Position numbers and translations under genes: made by a program. Of a stretch of DNA of 64,000 bases, positions 35,988-45,696 are shown one piece after another. The notes beneath the pieces were generated by a model that was not told where the DNA came from, made no database searches, and worked only from the letters and a program-made list of their open reading frames with translations. How positions within the stretch are numbered: the first letter of the stretch is position 1; the number at the start of each line of letters is the position of its first letter. The stretch is from the NCBI RefSeq assembly GCF_900188235.1, contig NZ_FZNT01000001.1, forward strand, positions 248,001 through 312,000, given 5' to 3'. This DNA is from Lutibacter agarilyticus. GTDB taxonomy: Bacteria > Bacteroidota > Bacteroidia > Flavobacteriales > Flavobacteriaceae.

Positions 35988-38447
35988 TCAATTCTTTATT
36001 ATTTTTTTTGAAGCGTATCCGTATTCGGTATATATTTTTAGAATATAAACCCCTGCTTTTAGTTTTGAAACATTAATCTGATTATTAGAGTAAGGGAGAA
36101 TTACTCTTTTACCAAGAAGGGTATAAACTTCAATATTAATTATCTTTTCCCCTGAAATATTTACTGTTTCAATTGCAGGATTTGGATAAATATCAAAATT
36201 GTTTTTATCAATATCTAAAACAGATAATGAGGTATTAACCTCACTAATTATACTTCTTAAAGTAGTATTACCTGTAGATTGTGTAAAATGAAAAGGAAAA
36301 GTAACTTGGTCATTACTAGGGCTAATTTTCACAATACTTCCATAACCATTTTGACCACCTTCATCTAAAGTACCATATAAATCCCCATCTGAAGCGAGAA
36401 ACAATTTAGCACCTCTATAATATCCATCGGTTGAATTTAAATTGTGAATTAAAGAATATGTATTGTTTAGTAAATCATATTTAAAAACACCTCCAAAAGA
36501 ATTGACTTCACCTCTTGAAGTAATACCATATAAAAAATTCCCAGACAAACCAATATTAATAGGATTACCAGTTGATGCTGTAAAGTTTTCTAAAACAGAA
36601 AAAGTAGTACTTGAAATTTCAAACTTAAACACCGTACCTGTTCCATTGGCGCCAGCGTTAGAATTAATACCATAAATAATTCCACCATTAATTTCTGCAT
36701 TTATAGTAAAATTTCCATCTACACTTTCATTAAAAGTGTGAGGGTAAGACAAAGTACTTGTTACAAGATCATATTCAAATATTTTTGAAGTTGTAAAACC
36801 ATATAGTTTATTACCTTCTATTAATAAACTACCTTGAGTGATGGAGTTAGGTAATGCAACTCCAATACCACTAGGGTCTATAGCAGCAACTGAATTAATA
36901 GTATTTGTATTTGGGTCGTAAGAATAAAGAACACTAAAGCTTTCTATTGAATTTGGATTAAAAGCGAGACCAACACCATAATATAAGTCATTGTAATGAA
37001 CTAAATTAGTTTCAAATTTTTCAATAATATTATTATTGATATTTTCATACACACTAGTTGTTGTGGATAAATCTGTTGTGAAAATTGATCCGTAGCCTTT
37101 TTCAGCTCCTCTGGTATTTAAACCAATATAATCTCCATTTCCAGTTAGTATAATTTGACCTATTGGAGCTCTACCAATAGTACTACCCATATCCTTAATT
37201 TTACTATAAGTACCAGTTACAAGGTCATATTTATAAAATACTCCAGAGCCATAAGTACCTCCTTCTTCTGCAAAACCATACAATGTATTATTTGCTAAAA
37301 CAGGTATACCTTGTATTCTGAACCCATCTGTGGTTGGGTTTGGAAAACTAAATATTGGTACTTCAAAATTAGTAGAAGTAAATTGAAAAATAGAACCATT
37401 TATATTTGAGCTGTTTTCTAAGGTAACACCTAATTGACTACCATTTCCTAAATCTATTAACTCTTGTTGAGGATAGATTCCATTTGCTCCAAAAGAATGG
37501 ACGTTAACTAAATGGGGTGAATTGCTGTTTAATTGTAAGATTGCCCCTGTGCTGTTAGATCCACCACCTGTAGCGGTCACATAAAATCCTCCTGTATTAG
37601 AAGCGAAGTTTAAACCTTGATAACTATAGCCTAAAATATCATCAACACCTACACTAGTATGTATAGTTGTGATATTGTTTAATGAAAAGTTATAATAACC
37701 TATTAAATCTTGACTACAATAATATAAAAGTCCTGATTTAAAAATAACATCATTTATTTCTTCAAGTATACCCCATCCTGTATTGTCATGTAGCAGGTTA
37801 TAATTGTTATTGCTTGGGTCAAATTCATATAAAGCAAAACCATTACCATCAGTAGATGTTGTTGTTCCACCATAAAATTTATTGTTTTCTAAAACCAAAG
37901 GTGAAGAAGGTATAGAGCCGTCAGTTGATTCTAAAAATTCGTGTGCAATATGATAACTATCATCAGATAAATCAATATAGTAAATTAATCCGTCATCATT
38001 TGAGCCCCCAGTTTTACAAACACCATAAAGTTTTCCATCATATTCTGTTAATCCATTGGAAGGGTGACTACCTTGGTTATAGTTTAACTCACTAAAACTT
38101 CTAATTACAGAAAATTCATTATTTGTTAAATTATATTTTATTATTTGTCCGTTTGACTCTGCATCATAAGCATGAGTTCCACCAGCAGCAAAAGTAAAAT
38201 AGATGCTATTATTTGAACTTACATATACACCTCTGCTTTCTCGACTGGATGCACCTGCATTTAAATGGTCAGATTTCTCAATCTCGTGATTAAAAAACAA
38301 TGCTTCATGATTTCCGTTGGAATAGTCATATTGAAAAATGGCCCCTTGATCTTTATCTCCACCATTTGTAAAAGGAAAAACTAGTGTTTGAGAAGTTAAT
38401 GTGTGGGAGACAAAAAACACCATTATTAAAATAAGTAAATTTTTCAT
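35988..38447 (-). CDS. Repeat-rich secreted T9SS cargo with GloVer-type propeller repeats
   Basis: A 819-residue protein with signal peptide (HTLTSQ) and many repeats of the form G-x-L-Y-G-...-G-G-...-G-x-I-F-K-Y-D, such as KFYGGTT, LYGITSRGEVNSFG and LYGTLDEGG, which match GloVer or choice-of-anchor repeats that build a beta propeller. The C-terminal 75 residues are a T9SS domain (FDIYPNPAIETVNIS, then KAGVYILKIYTEYG and KKIIKN). Surface protein, function unknown. The 5' neighbour is a decayed integrase. Confidence 0.86.
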   Translation of the reverse strand: MKNLLILIMVFFVSHTLTSQTLVFPFTNGGDKDQGAIFQYDYSNGNHEALFFNHEIEKSDHLNAGASSRESRGVYVSSNNSIYFTFAAGGTHAYDAESNGQIIKYNLTNNEFSVIRSFSELNYNQGSHPSNGLTEYDGKLYGVCKTGGSNDDGLIYYIDLSDDSYHIAHEFLESTDGSIPSSPLVLENNKFYGGTTTSTDGNGFALYEFDPSNNNYNLLHDNTGWGILEEINDVIFKSGLLYYCSQDLIGYYNFSLNNITTIHTSVGVDDILGYSYQGLNFASNTGGFYVTATGGGSNSTGAILQLNSNSPHLVNVHSFGANGIYPQQELIDLGNGSQLGVTLENSSNINGSIFQFTSTNFEVPIFSFPNPTTDGFRIQGIPVLANNTLYGFAEEGGTYGSGVFYKYDLVTGTYSKIKDMGSTIGRAPIGQIILTGNGDYIGLNTRGAEKGYGSIFTTDLSTTTSVYENINNNIIEKFETNLVHYNDLYYGVGLAFNPNSIESFSVLYSYDPNTNTINSVAAIDPSGIGVALPNSITQGSLLIEGNKLYGFTTSKIFEYDLVTSTLSYPHTFNESVDGNFTINAEINGGIIYGINSNAGANGTGTVFKFEISSTTFSVLENFTASTGNPINIGLSGNFLYGITSRGEVNSFGGVFKYDLLNNTYSLIHNLNSTDGYYRGAKLFLASDGDLYGTLDEGGQNGYGSIVKISPSNDQVTFPFHFTQSTGNTTLRSIISEVNTSLSVLDIDKNNFDIYPNPAIETVNISGEKIINIEVYTLLGKRVILPYSNNQINVSKLKAGVYILKIYTEYGYASKKIIKN

Positions 38448-38568
38448 TGAGTTTTGATTAAAAATTAATTAGAAATTAAAAAAATAATAAACAACTTGCA
38501 AAATAATTAATGTGATTTTTTATTAAAAATTATTATCAGCACTATGAGAAAATCTATCTCTTTTAGGG

Positions 38569-38769
38569 AAAGATTACAATTACACTTCTGAGGGGTTGGA
38601 AGGTGCTTTATAAAAATTGGTACACACTTATAATAACGAAAGATACCACGAATCTTTATAAAAACTAACTCATGCATTTGTATATTATGGTAAAGGTGAA
38701 CAAATACTTTACGAAATAAAAAAACGAGCTATTATTCAGTGTAGAAATGAGTATATGTATTTTAAATAA
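38569..38769 (+). pseudogene. C-terminal remnant of an IS3-type integrase (rve domain)
   Basis: Plus strand, with two TAA codons in the frame, reads THTYNNERYHESL, KLTHAFVYYGKGEQI, LYEIKKRAIIQCRNEYMYFK. This is the end of the IS3/IS481-type integrase core (Tyr-Asn-x-x-Arg-x-His-x-x-Leu, then Thr-x-x-x-Val-Tyr-Tyr-Gly). Full-length proteins have about 270 residues; only about 65 remain. It fills much of the 358-base gap between the T9SS gene and the helicase; the rest (38448-38568) shows nothing further. Confidence 0.75.
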
Positions 38770-38770
38770 T

Positions 38771-38802
38771 AAAAAAAAGCAGCCAATTGGCTGCTTTTTT
38801 TT
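38771..38802. terminator. Perfect palindromic terminator after the helicase gene
   Basis: AAAAAAAAGCAGCCAA and its complement TTGGCTGCTTTTTTTT form a 32-base perfect palindrome 3 bases after the helicase stop on its downstream side; it works in either direction. Confidence 0.85.
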
Positions 38803-38805
38803 GTA

Positions 38806-40641
38806 TTATCCTTTTCTTCTTCTTGAAGGTTTTGAGCCTCCAAAGTCACTTTTACTGTCTGATCTTTTTCTTCCAAACCCAGCACTAAAGTCTCCTCCAG
38901 ATTTACGGTCTTTGCTTCTTGATCTTCCACCACCGCTTCTTGAATTTCTATCTCCACCGCCATCTTTACGGTCTCCACGATCTCTTCTTCCGCCGCCACC
39001 GCCGCGTCCTGAGCGTTTTTTCTCTGTTTTTTCAACGTTTACGTTTCTTCCTTCAAAATCTACATCACCTTTTTGAAATGCGCTGATAGTTTCTTCAGTA
39101 TAATTTTTATCTAATTCAAAAAATGAAAAAGTATCTAAAATTTCAATTTGACCAATTTCAATATTTTTAGCAATATCTTGATCGTTGATTAAACCAATTA
39201 AACGAGCTGGGTTTAATTTATCTTTTCTTCCAATGTTGATAAAGAAACGAGACATGTTTTCATCATCTCTACTTTTTCCACGGCTATCTCTATCTGAAGA
39301 CCTTCTCATTTGATCGCTGTCGTTCAAATCAGGAGCATTTTCATAGTAAGATAAGAATGTGTTAAACTCTAAAGAAACAAATCTTTTAATTAATTCTTCA
39401 CGATCTAATCCTTCTAACTTTTCATAAATTGAAGGTAAAAAATCATTAATCTCAGTTTCATTAATTTCAATGTCATGAACTTTGTCAATTAATTTTAATA
39501 ATTGATTTTGACAAATTTCTTTTCCTGTTGGTACAGGTGTACTTACAAATTGTTTTCCAATAATTCTTTCAATTGGGCGTAATTTTCCTTTTTCTCTTGC
39601 AGTTACAATTGCAATTGAGATACCTTCTTTACCAGCACGACCAGTTCTACCACTACGATGTGTGTAAGACTCTATTTGGTCTGGTAATTTATGATTTATT
39701 ACGTGTGTTAAGTCTGTTACATCCAATCCTCTAGCTGCAACATCGGTAGCAACTAAAATTTGTAAATGTTTTTTACGGAATTTACCCATTACACTGTCAC
39801 GTTGAGCTTGAGATAAATCTCCGTGAAGTGCATCAGCATTGTAACCATCTTTAATTAATTTATCAGCAACTTCTTGTGTTTCTCTACGAGTTCTACAAAA
39901 AATAATACTATAAATATCAGGGTTTACATCCGCAATACGTTTAAGTGCATTGTACCTGTTTCTTTCAGAAACCACATAATATTGATGTGATACCTGATCA
40001 GAACCTTTATTTTTTTGACCTGAAGTAATTTCTACTGGTTTGGTCATATAATTTTTAGCAATACTTTCTACTTCTCTAGGGAAAGTTGCTGAAAATAATA
40101 AAGTTTGTTTTGTATTTGGAGTAACTTCAAGAATTTTATCTAATTCATCTTTGAAACCCATATTTAACATTTCATCAGCTTCATCTAATACAAGCCATTC
40201 AATGTTAGCTAATTTTAATTGTCTTCTGTTAATTAAATCAACAGTTCTTCCTGGTGTACCTACTACAATATGTGCACCTTTTTTCAATTTTCTTATTTGC
40301 TCTTCAATATTGGCACCACCATAAACAGCAGCTACTCTAAATCCTTTAAAATGTTTTGCAAAATCTTCAATGTTTTTAGCAATTTGTAATGCTAATTCAC
40401 GTGTTGGAGATAAAATAATAGCTTGTGTATTGTTACTATTAATGTCAATTTGTTCTAAAATTGGTAAACTAAAAGCAGCAGTTTTACCTGTTCCTGTTTG
40501 TGCAAAAGCTTTTAAATCTTCTTTTGAAGCTATAACTTGTGGAATTGCTTTTTCTTGAATTTCTGTAGGGTTTTCATACCCCAAATCGGTAAGAGCCTTA
40601 ATGATGTTTTCATTAAGTCCTAGGTCTTTAAATGTTGTCAT
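38806..40641 (-). CDS. DEAD-box RNA helicase with RGG-rich tail
   Basis: ATP-dependent RNA helicase of the DeaD/CsdA type for ribosome assembly or mRNA decay. The 611 residues have the Q motif, Walker A AQTGTGKT (46-53), DEAD at 153-156, SAT near 187 and HRSGRTGR near 330. Residues about 475-535 form a DbpA-like RNA-binding domain, and the last 75 residues are Gly, Arg, Ser and Asp rich (RGG-like). Promoter TACCTTTG with a TTTG box 22 bases further up starts transcription about 60 bases upstream. Confidence 0.93.
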   Translation of the reverse strand: MTTFKDLGLNENIIKALTDLGYENPTEIQEKAIPQVIASKEDLKAFAQTGTGKTAAFSLPILEQIDINSNNTQAIILSPTRELALQIAKNIEDFAKHFKGFRVAAVYGGANIEEQIRKLKKGAHIVVGTPGRTVDLINRRQLKLANIEWLVLDEADEMLNMGFKDELDKILEVTPNTKQTLLFSATFPREVESIAKNYMTKPVEITSGQKNKGSDQVSHQYYVVSERNRYNALKRIADVNPDIYSIIFCRTRRETQEVADKLIKDGYNADALHGDLSQAQRDSVMGKFRKKHLQILVATDVAARGLDVTDLTHVINHKLPDQIESYTHRSGRTGRAGKEGISIAIVTAREKGKLRPIERIIGKQFVSTPVPTGKEICQNQLLKLIDKVHDIEINETEINDFLPSIYEKLEGLDREELIKRFVSLEFNTFLSYYENAPDLNDSDQMRRSSDRDSRGKSRDDENMSRFFINIGRKDKLNPARLIGLINDQDIAKNIEIGQIEILDTFSFFELDKNYTEETISAFQKGDVDFEGRNVNVEKTEKKRSGRGGGGGRRDRGDRKDGGGDRNSRSGGGRSRSKDRKSGGDFSAGFGRKRSDSKSDFGGSKPSRRRKG

Positions 40642-40696
40642 TCTGTATAAATTATTGATTTACAGATGCCCATCTATAAACCGGTTAAAAAACGTG

Positions 40697-40704
40697 CAAA
40701 GGTA
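40697..40704 (-). promoter_or_regulatory. Predicted promoter of the helicase gene (TACCTTTG, -33 TTTG)
   Basis: Minus-strand TACCTTTG matches TAnnTTTG. TTTG (plus positions 40727-40730) lies 22 bases upstream, close to the -33 spacing reported for Bacteroidota. Expected leader is about 50 bases. Confidence 0.65.
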
Positions 40705-40733
40705 CGTTTATAATTAACATAAAATACAAAAAT

Positions 40734-42125
40734 CTATTTTTTTTGTATTTTATTTAACTCTTGCCCTAGTTTTTTAGAGTCTAAATAAGTAAAACCATTC
40801 ATTACAAGTTTTTTATCATCAATAATAATAATTCTTGGGTAATGACTTGTTAAAAAATTATTTGCATAACTATTTGAAGTTAATTTGTATTGCTTGCTGC
40901 TATTTAAATTTTTTAATTTTGGTTCATTATGAATATTTAAATAAGCGGGTTGCATTTGAATTCCTATAAACTGAATTTTAGGGTATTTTTTTTCTAAAAA
41001 ACGAACTCTAGATACCAGATAATCAGTTGACATAAATTCGGTGGACCAAAAATAAATCACCGATTTTTTGTTTTTAATGATTGTATGAATATCTGTTCCA
41101 ATATTATCATAATTAACAATATTAAAATTTGGTAATTGCTGATGGTTTTCAACGTATTTACTATCGTTTACTAAATTTTTTACTTGGTTTACAAATTCTT
41201 TATTGGTACAATGTTTTAAAAAGATAGCGAGTTTTTCGTTATTTATGGTACACGTGTTTTCACTCTTTAAAAAATCATTAATTATAATTCTTTTTAAAAG
41301 CGTATTTTTAATTTCTTCAGATTCAATGTTTTTAATAATTACATTTAAAACATTGATAGTTAAATCATCTTTATTAGTATTACTTTCTTTTAATTGATTT
41401 GCAATATTATACAGGTAGCTAACAACATAATTCTGGTAAGGATAGAAAGATAAAAACTGTTCTTCATTTAAACTGATTTCAGCTCTAAATGAATAAAAAT
41501 CATTAGAAATAGAAGGTAAGTTAGTTAATTGGTGTGCTTTTTTGTAATAATAAGGATATACTTCTTTTAGCCTGTATAAAGGGTAATATATAGCGATGTC
41601 AATCAAATCTATAAACTCTTCAGAAACCAGCAATTCATTGGATGTGAATGAATTGTAAATTGAAATTCTTTTATTAGCTAAAGAGTCTAGTTTTGCTTCA
41701 AATTTAGGTTCGTCTAAATTAAAATAGGAATACATTGCTTTTTCTTCTTTTTCATTTTGTAAAAAAAGATTGATTAGGAAATCATTTTTACTAGCTCCTT
41801 TACCGCTGTATACAAGTGACTCATCAAAATCCCAAGAGTTTAATCTTACTAAAACGCTATCTGCAGGTTCTAAGTAAACATATTGAAATTCCAAGCCATG
41901 TTTAAAAGTATATAAACCTTCTTTAAAGTTTTCATACTTTTTTAGAAATCGATTTTCAGTGTTTAAAAATAGCGTGTCAATAACTTTGTCATCTTTTAAG
42001 AATAAAACAAATTTAGATCTAGGGTTTACAATTTCTCCACCAAAATATGTTGAACCACTTTTTGTTTCAGCTGTATTGCAACTAAAAAATAGAATAGTAA
42101 TAAAAAAACTTACAAGATATTTCAT
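40734..42125 (-). CDS. Lipoprotein with thioredoxin-like fold lacking the CxxC motif
   Basis: A 463-residue exported lipoprotein: signal ending ILFFSC, then a DUF4369-like beta domain (residues about 25-120), a long helical part (120-310) and a TlpA-type thioredoxin fold (about 330-463; SVIYFWSTEFMSTDY and YPRIIIIDDKKL). The fold normally carries Cys-x-x-Cys after YFWS; here it reads WSTEFMS, so redox activity is doubtful. Start placed at the ATG at 42125, directly before the signal. Confidence 0.78.
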   Translation of the reverse strand: MKYLVSFFITILFFSCNTAETKSGSTYFGGEIVNPRSKFVLFLKDDKVIDTLFLNTENRFLKKYENFKEGLYTFKHGLEFQYVYLEPADSVLVRLNSWDFDESLVYSGKGASKNDFLINLFLQNEKEEKAMYSYFNLDEPKFEAKLDSLANKRISIYNSFTSNELLVSEEFIDLIDIAIYYPLYRLKEVYPYYYKKAHQLTNLPSISNDFYSFRAEISLNEEQFLSFYPYQNYVVSYLYNIANQLKESNTNKDDLTINVLNVIIKNIESEEIKNTLLKRIIINDFLKSENTCTINNEKLAIFLKHCTNKEFVNQVKNLVNDSKYVENHQQLPNFNIVNYDNIGTDIHTIIKNKKSVIYFWSTEFMSTDYLVSRVRFLEKKYPKIQFIGIQMQPAYLNIHNEPKLKNLNSSKQYKLTSNSYANNFLTSHYPRIIIIDDKKLVMNGFTYLDSKKLGQELNKIQKK

Positions 42126-42141
42126 GAAATTTCGGTTAAAA

Positions 42142-42149
42142 CAAATGTA
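42142..42149 (-). promoter_or_regulatory. Predicted -7 box for the thioredoxin-fold lipoprotein (TACATTTG)
   Basis: Minus-strand TACATTTG matches TAnnTTTG, 16 bases before the ATG chosen at 42125; it supports that start over the earlier one at 42152. Confidence 0.55.
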
Positions 42150-42259
42150 CATTTAACAATACGCTTTGCTTGTTAATGAGATGTTAAATATGTTGAAGGG
42201 TTGCTTAATGGAAATAAAATTAACTTGATTTTAACGTGCTGAAAATGAATTGAATTTAC

Positions 42260-42267
42260 TACTTTTG
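42260..42267 (+). promoter_or_regulatory. Predicted -7 box for the ABC-F gene (TACTTTTG)
   Basis: TACTTTTG matches TAnnTTTG and lies 27 bases before the ATG of the ABC-F gene. Confidence 0.6.
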
Positions 42268-42288
42268 CAAAAATTTAAAAAACATTAA

Positions 42289-43920
<1,632 letters not shown>

Positions 43921-43940
43921 TATTTTTAAAAAAATATAAA

Positions 43941-43972
43941 AAAAAACCATCAAATTTATTTGATGGTTTTTT
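43941..43972. terminator. Bidirectional terminator between ABC-F and the Spy-like gene
   Basis: AAAAAACCATCAAA and TTTGATGGTTTTTT form a 14-base stem with TTTA loop, between two converging genes, A-rich on one side and T-rich on the other. Confidence 0.85.
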
Positions 43973-43975
43973 ATT

Positions 43976-44434
43976 TTATTCTCTGCCTTGCATACGTTTT
44001 CTTCTACCGTATTCTTGTAAAATTTGTCTATTAAAATCTCGTTCAGCTTTTTGGAGTTTTATAATCTTTTTTGCAGATAGCACTTTTGAAAGATTTTCTA
44101 GTAGCGCAACTTTATTGGTGTATATTTCTTTTTCACTAGCTATAGATTTATCCATAAATTCTTGAGCTTGTTCTTCCGAAATATTATTGATACCACCAGC
44201 ATTTTTAACTTGTCTGTGAAAATTTGACTCTAAAGAAAATTTAGCTTTTACAATTTTATCGGTGTATAGATTGTAAACTGGCCAAAATTTTTCAGCTTCT
44301 TTAGGTGTTAAATCTAGTGCATCAGTAATATATGAAGTTTTTAAGAGCTTCATTTTTTCTTTATTCATTTGCTGCGCTTGTAATGTAGCTGTAAAAAGAA
44401 AAATAAAGAAAATATGTAATAGTGTTTTTTTCAT
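43976..44434 (-). CDS. Spy/CpxP-like secreted protein, sensor partner of an ECF sigma factor
   Basis: A 152-residue exported protein with signal ending LQAQ. The helical remainder has LTPKEAEKFWPVYNLY (LTxxQ-like motif of Spy/CpxP proteins) and is rich in Lys and Arg near the end. It is the third gene of the ECF sigma-anti-sigma operon, 10 bases after the anti-sigma gene, so it probably senses or relieves envelope stress. Assignment is by pattern and context. Confidence 0.75.
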   Translation of the reverse strand: MKKTLLHIFFIFLFTATLQAQQMNKEKMKLLKTSYITDALDLTPKEAEKFWPVYNLYTDKIVKAKFSLESNFHRQVKNAGGINNISEEQAQEFMDKSIASEKEIYTNKVALLENLSKVLSAKKIIKLQKAERDFNRQILQEYGRRKRMQGRE

Positions 44435-44444
44435 AGTAAAAGTA

Positions 44445-45059
44445 TTAATTTGTGTAGATAAAAGTTTCTAAATCCTCGTCTGTTAAATAATTTAAAACCT
44501 CACTATCTGTAAGAAATAAATCAAATTCTTCAGTTTTAATTTCAATGTCTGAAAATGTACTAGCCAATGTTTGTGTGTCAATATCAACCATACCGTAATC
44601 AATAAATAGTTCAAGATCGGTAGTGGCTAAGGATTCAAATGTAACCGTTTTTTTATTGGTGTTTAAAGTGAAAATTAATAGGAGCGAAGCTGCAATAGCA
44701 ATTGGAACTAGATATTTTGAAACAGTTTTTAGAGAAATTACTCTTTTTGGTGTTTTTAATTTTGAAATAACAGTATCTTCAAGAGTATCAAAATAATTGT
44801 CTGAAACCTTGGTATTTTCTTTATTATGAAAACTTTTAGCCTTCAGTTTAGCAATCACAATATCTTCAATCGTATCAAAATAAGCATCTGGAGTTCTAAA
44901 AGAATTTTTATCTATTTCAGAATTTAATTCTTCAGTTTTAATTTTTGAAAGTATATCAATTTCAAGAGTTTCAAAATACTCATTAGGTGTATTAAATCCA
45001 GATTTCTTTGAAATTGAATTTAATATTGGTGCAACCTTATGTAGTTTTTGTTTTTTCAT
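44445..45059 (-). CDS. Putative anti-sigma factor, single-pass membrane protein
   Basis: A 204-residue protein with a cytoplasmic N-terminal region (about 1-105), one membrane helix (about 112-130, YLVPIAIAASLLLIFTL) and a short outer part of about 70 residues. The cytoplasmic part has three related repeats of the form N-E-Y-F-x-x-L-E near 22, 58 and 87, which may bind the sigma factor. It sits 33 bases downstream of the sigma gene, so an anti-sigma role is inferred. I do not recognise the classical zinc motif. Confidence 0.7.
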   Translation of the reverse strand: MKKQKLHKVAPILNSISKKSGFNTPNEYFETLEIDILSKIKTEELNSEIDKNSFRTPDAYFDTIEDIVIAKLKAKSFHNKENTKVSDNYFDTLEDTVISKLKTPKRVISLKTVSKYLVPIAIAASLLLIFTLNTNKKTVTFESLATTDLELFIDYGMVDIDTQTLASTFSDIEIKTEEFDLFLTDSEVLNYLTDEDLETFIYTN

Positions 45060-45092
45060 CTTTATACTTAGACTCTATTGTAAATCAAAGGT

Positions 45093-45635
45093 TTAATTTG
45101 ATTTAAGATGTTGCTCAATTTTTTTAACGGCATGAAAATAAGATGCTTTTAAGGCACCCACAGATGTTTCTAAAATTTCAGACATGTCGCTGTATTTCAT
45201 ATCATCAAAATATTTCATATTAAATACTAGTTGTTGTTTTCTTGGCAATGTAATGATGGCTTTTTGTAATTTTTGTTGAATTTCATCACCTGAAAAATAG
45301 CTGTCATTTGAAAGTTCATCAGCTAGTTGGTATTGAAGGTCGTTGATATTAACTTGTTGTTTTTTTGCCTTGTTATTTATAAACGTAATAGATTCATTGG
45401 TTGCAATTCGATACATCCAAGAATATAATTGACTGTCTTCATTAAATTTATGAATGTTTTTAAAAACCTTTATAAAAGTATTTTGAAGTACATCATCAGC
45501 ATCTTCATGTGAAATTACAATTTTTCGGATATGCCAATACAATCGTTTTTTATATAATGACATTAAATTTCTAAATGCAAGTTCTTGTGTTTTTACATTT
45601 TTAAGTTGTGCAACTAATAATTTATCGTCGATCAC
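45093..45635 (-). CDS. ECF-type RNA polymerase sigma factor
   Basis: A 180-residue sigma-70 family factor with region 2 (HEDADDVLQNTFIKVFKNI near residues 38-58, and SWMYRIATNESITF) and region 4 (LPRKQQLVFNMKYFDDMKYSDMSEIL near 130-155 with the helix-turn-helix). It heads an operon with an anti-sigma and a Spy-like gene, as in envelope stress modules. Own target promoters are not known. The gene upstream is separated by 61 bases. Confidence 0.9.
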   Translation of the reverse strand: MIDDKLLVAQLKNVKTQELAFRNLMSLYKKRLYWHIRKIVISHEDADDVLQNTFIKVFKNIHKFNEDSQLYSWMYRIATNESITFINNKAKKQQVNINDLQYQLADELSNDSYFSGDEIQQKLQKAIITLPRKQQLVFNMKYFDDMKYSDMSEILETSVGALKASYFHAVKKIEQHLKSN

Positions 45636-45696
45636 TCATTTAGAATTTCTAGTTAGACAACTAAATGTAGCAAAGGTTTAAATGATAACCAAATAA

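Noticed and set aside
38747-39076. Open frame on the plus strand, rich in Pro and Leu, at the end of the helicase gene
   Set aside because: It is the antisense image of the Gly/Arg-rich helicase tail; the composition follows from that and there is no own promoter.
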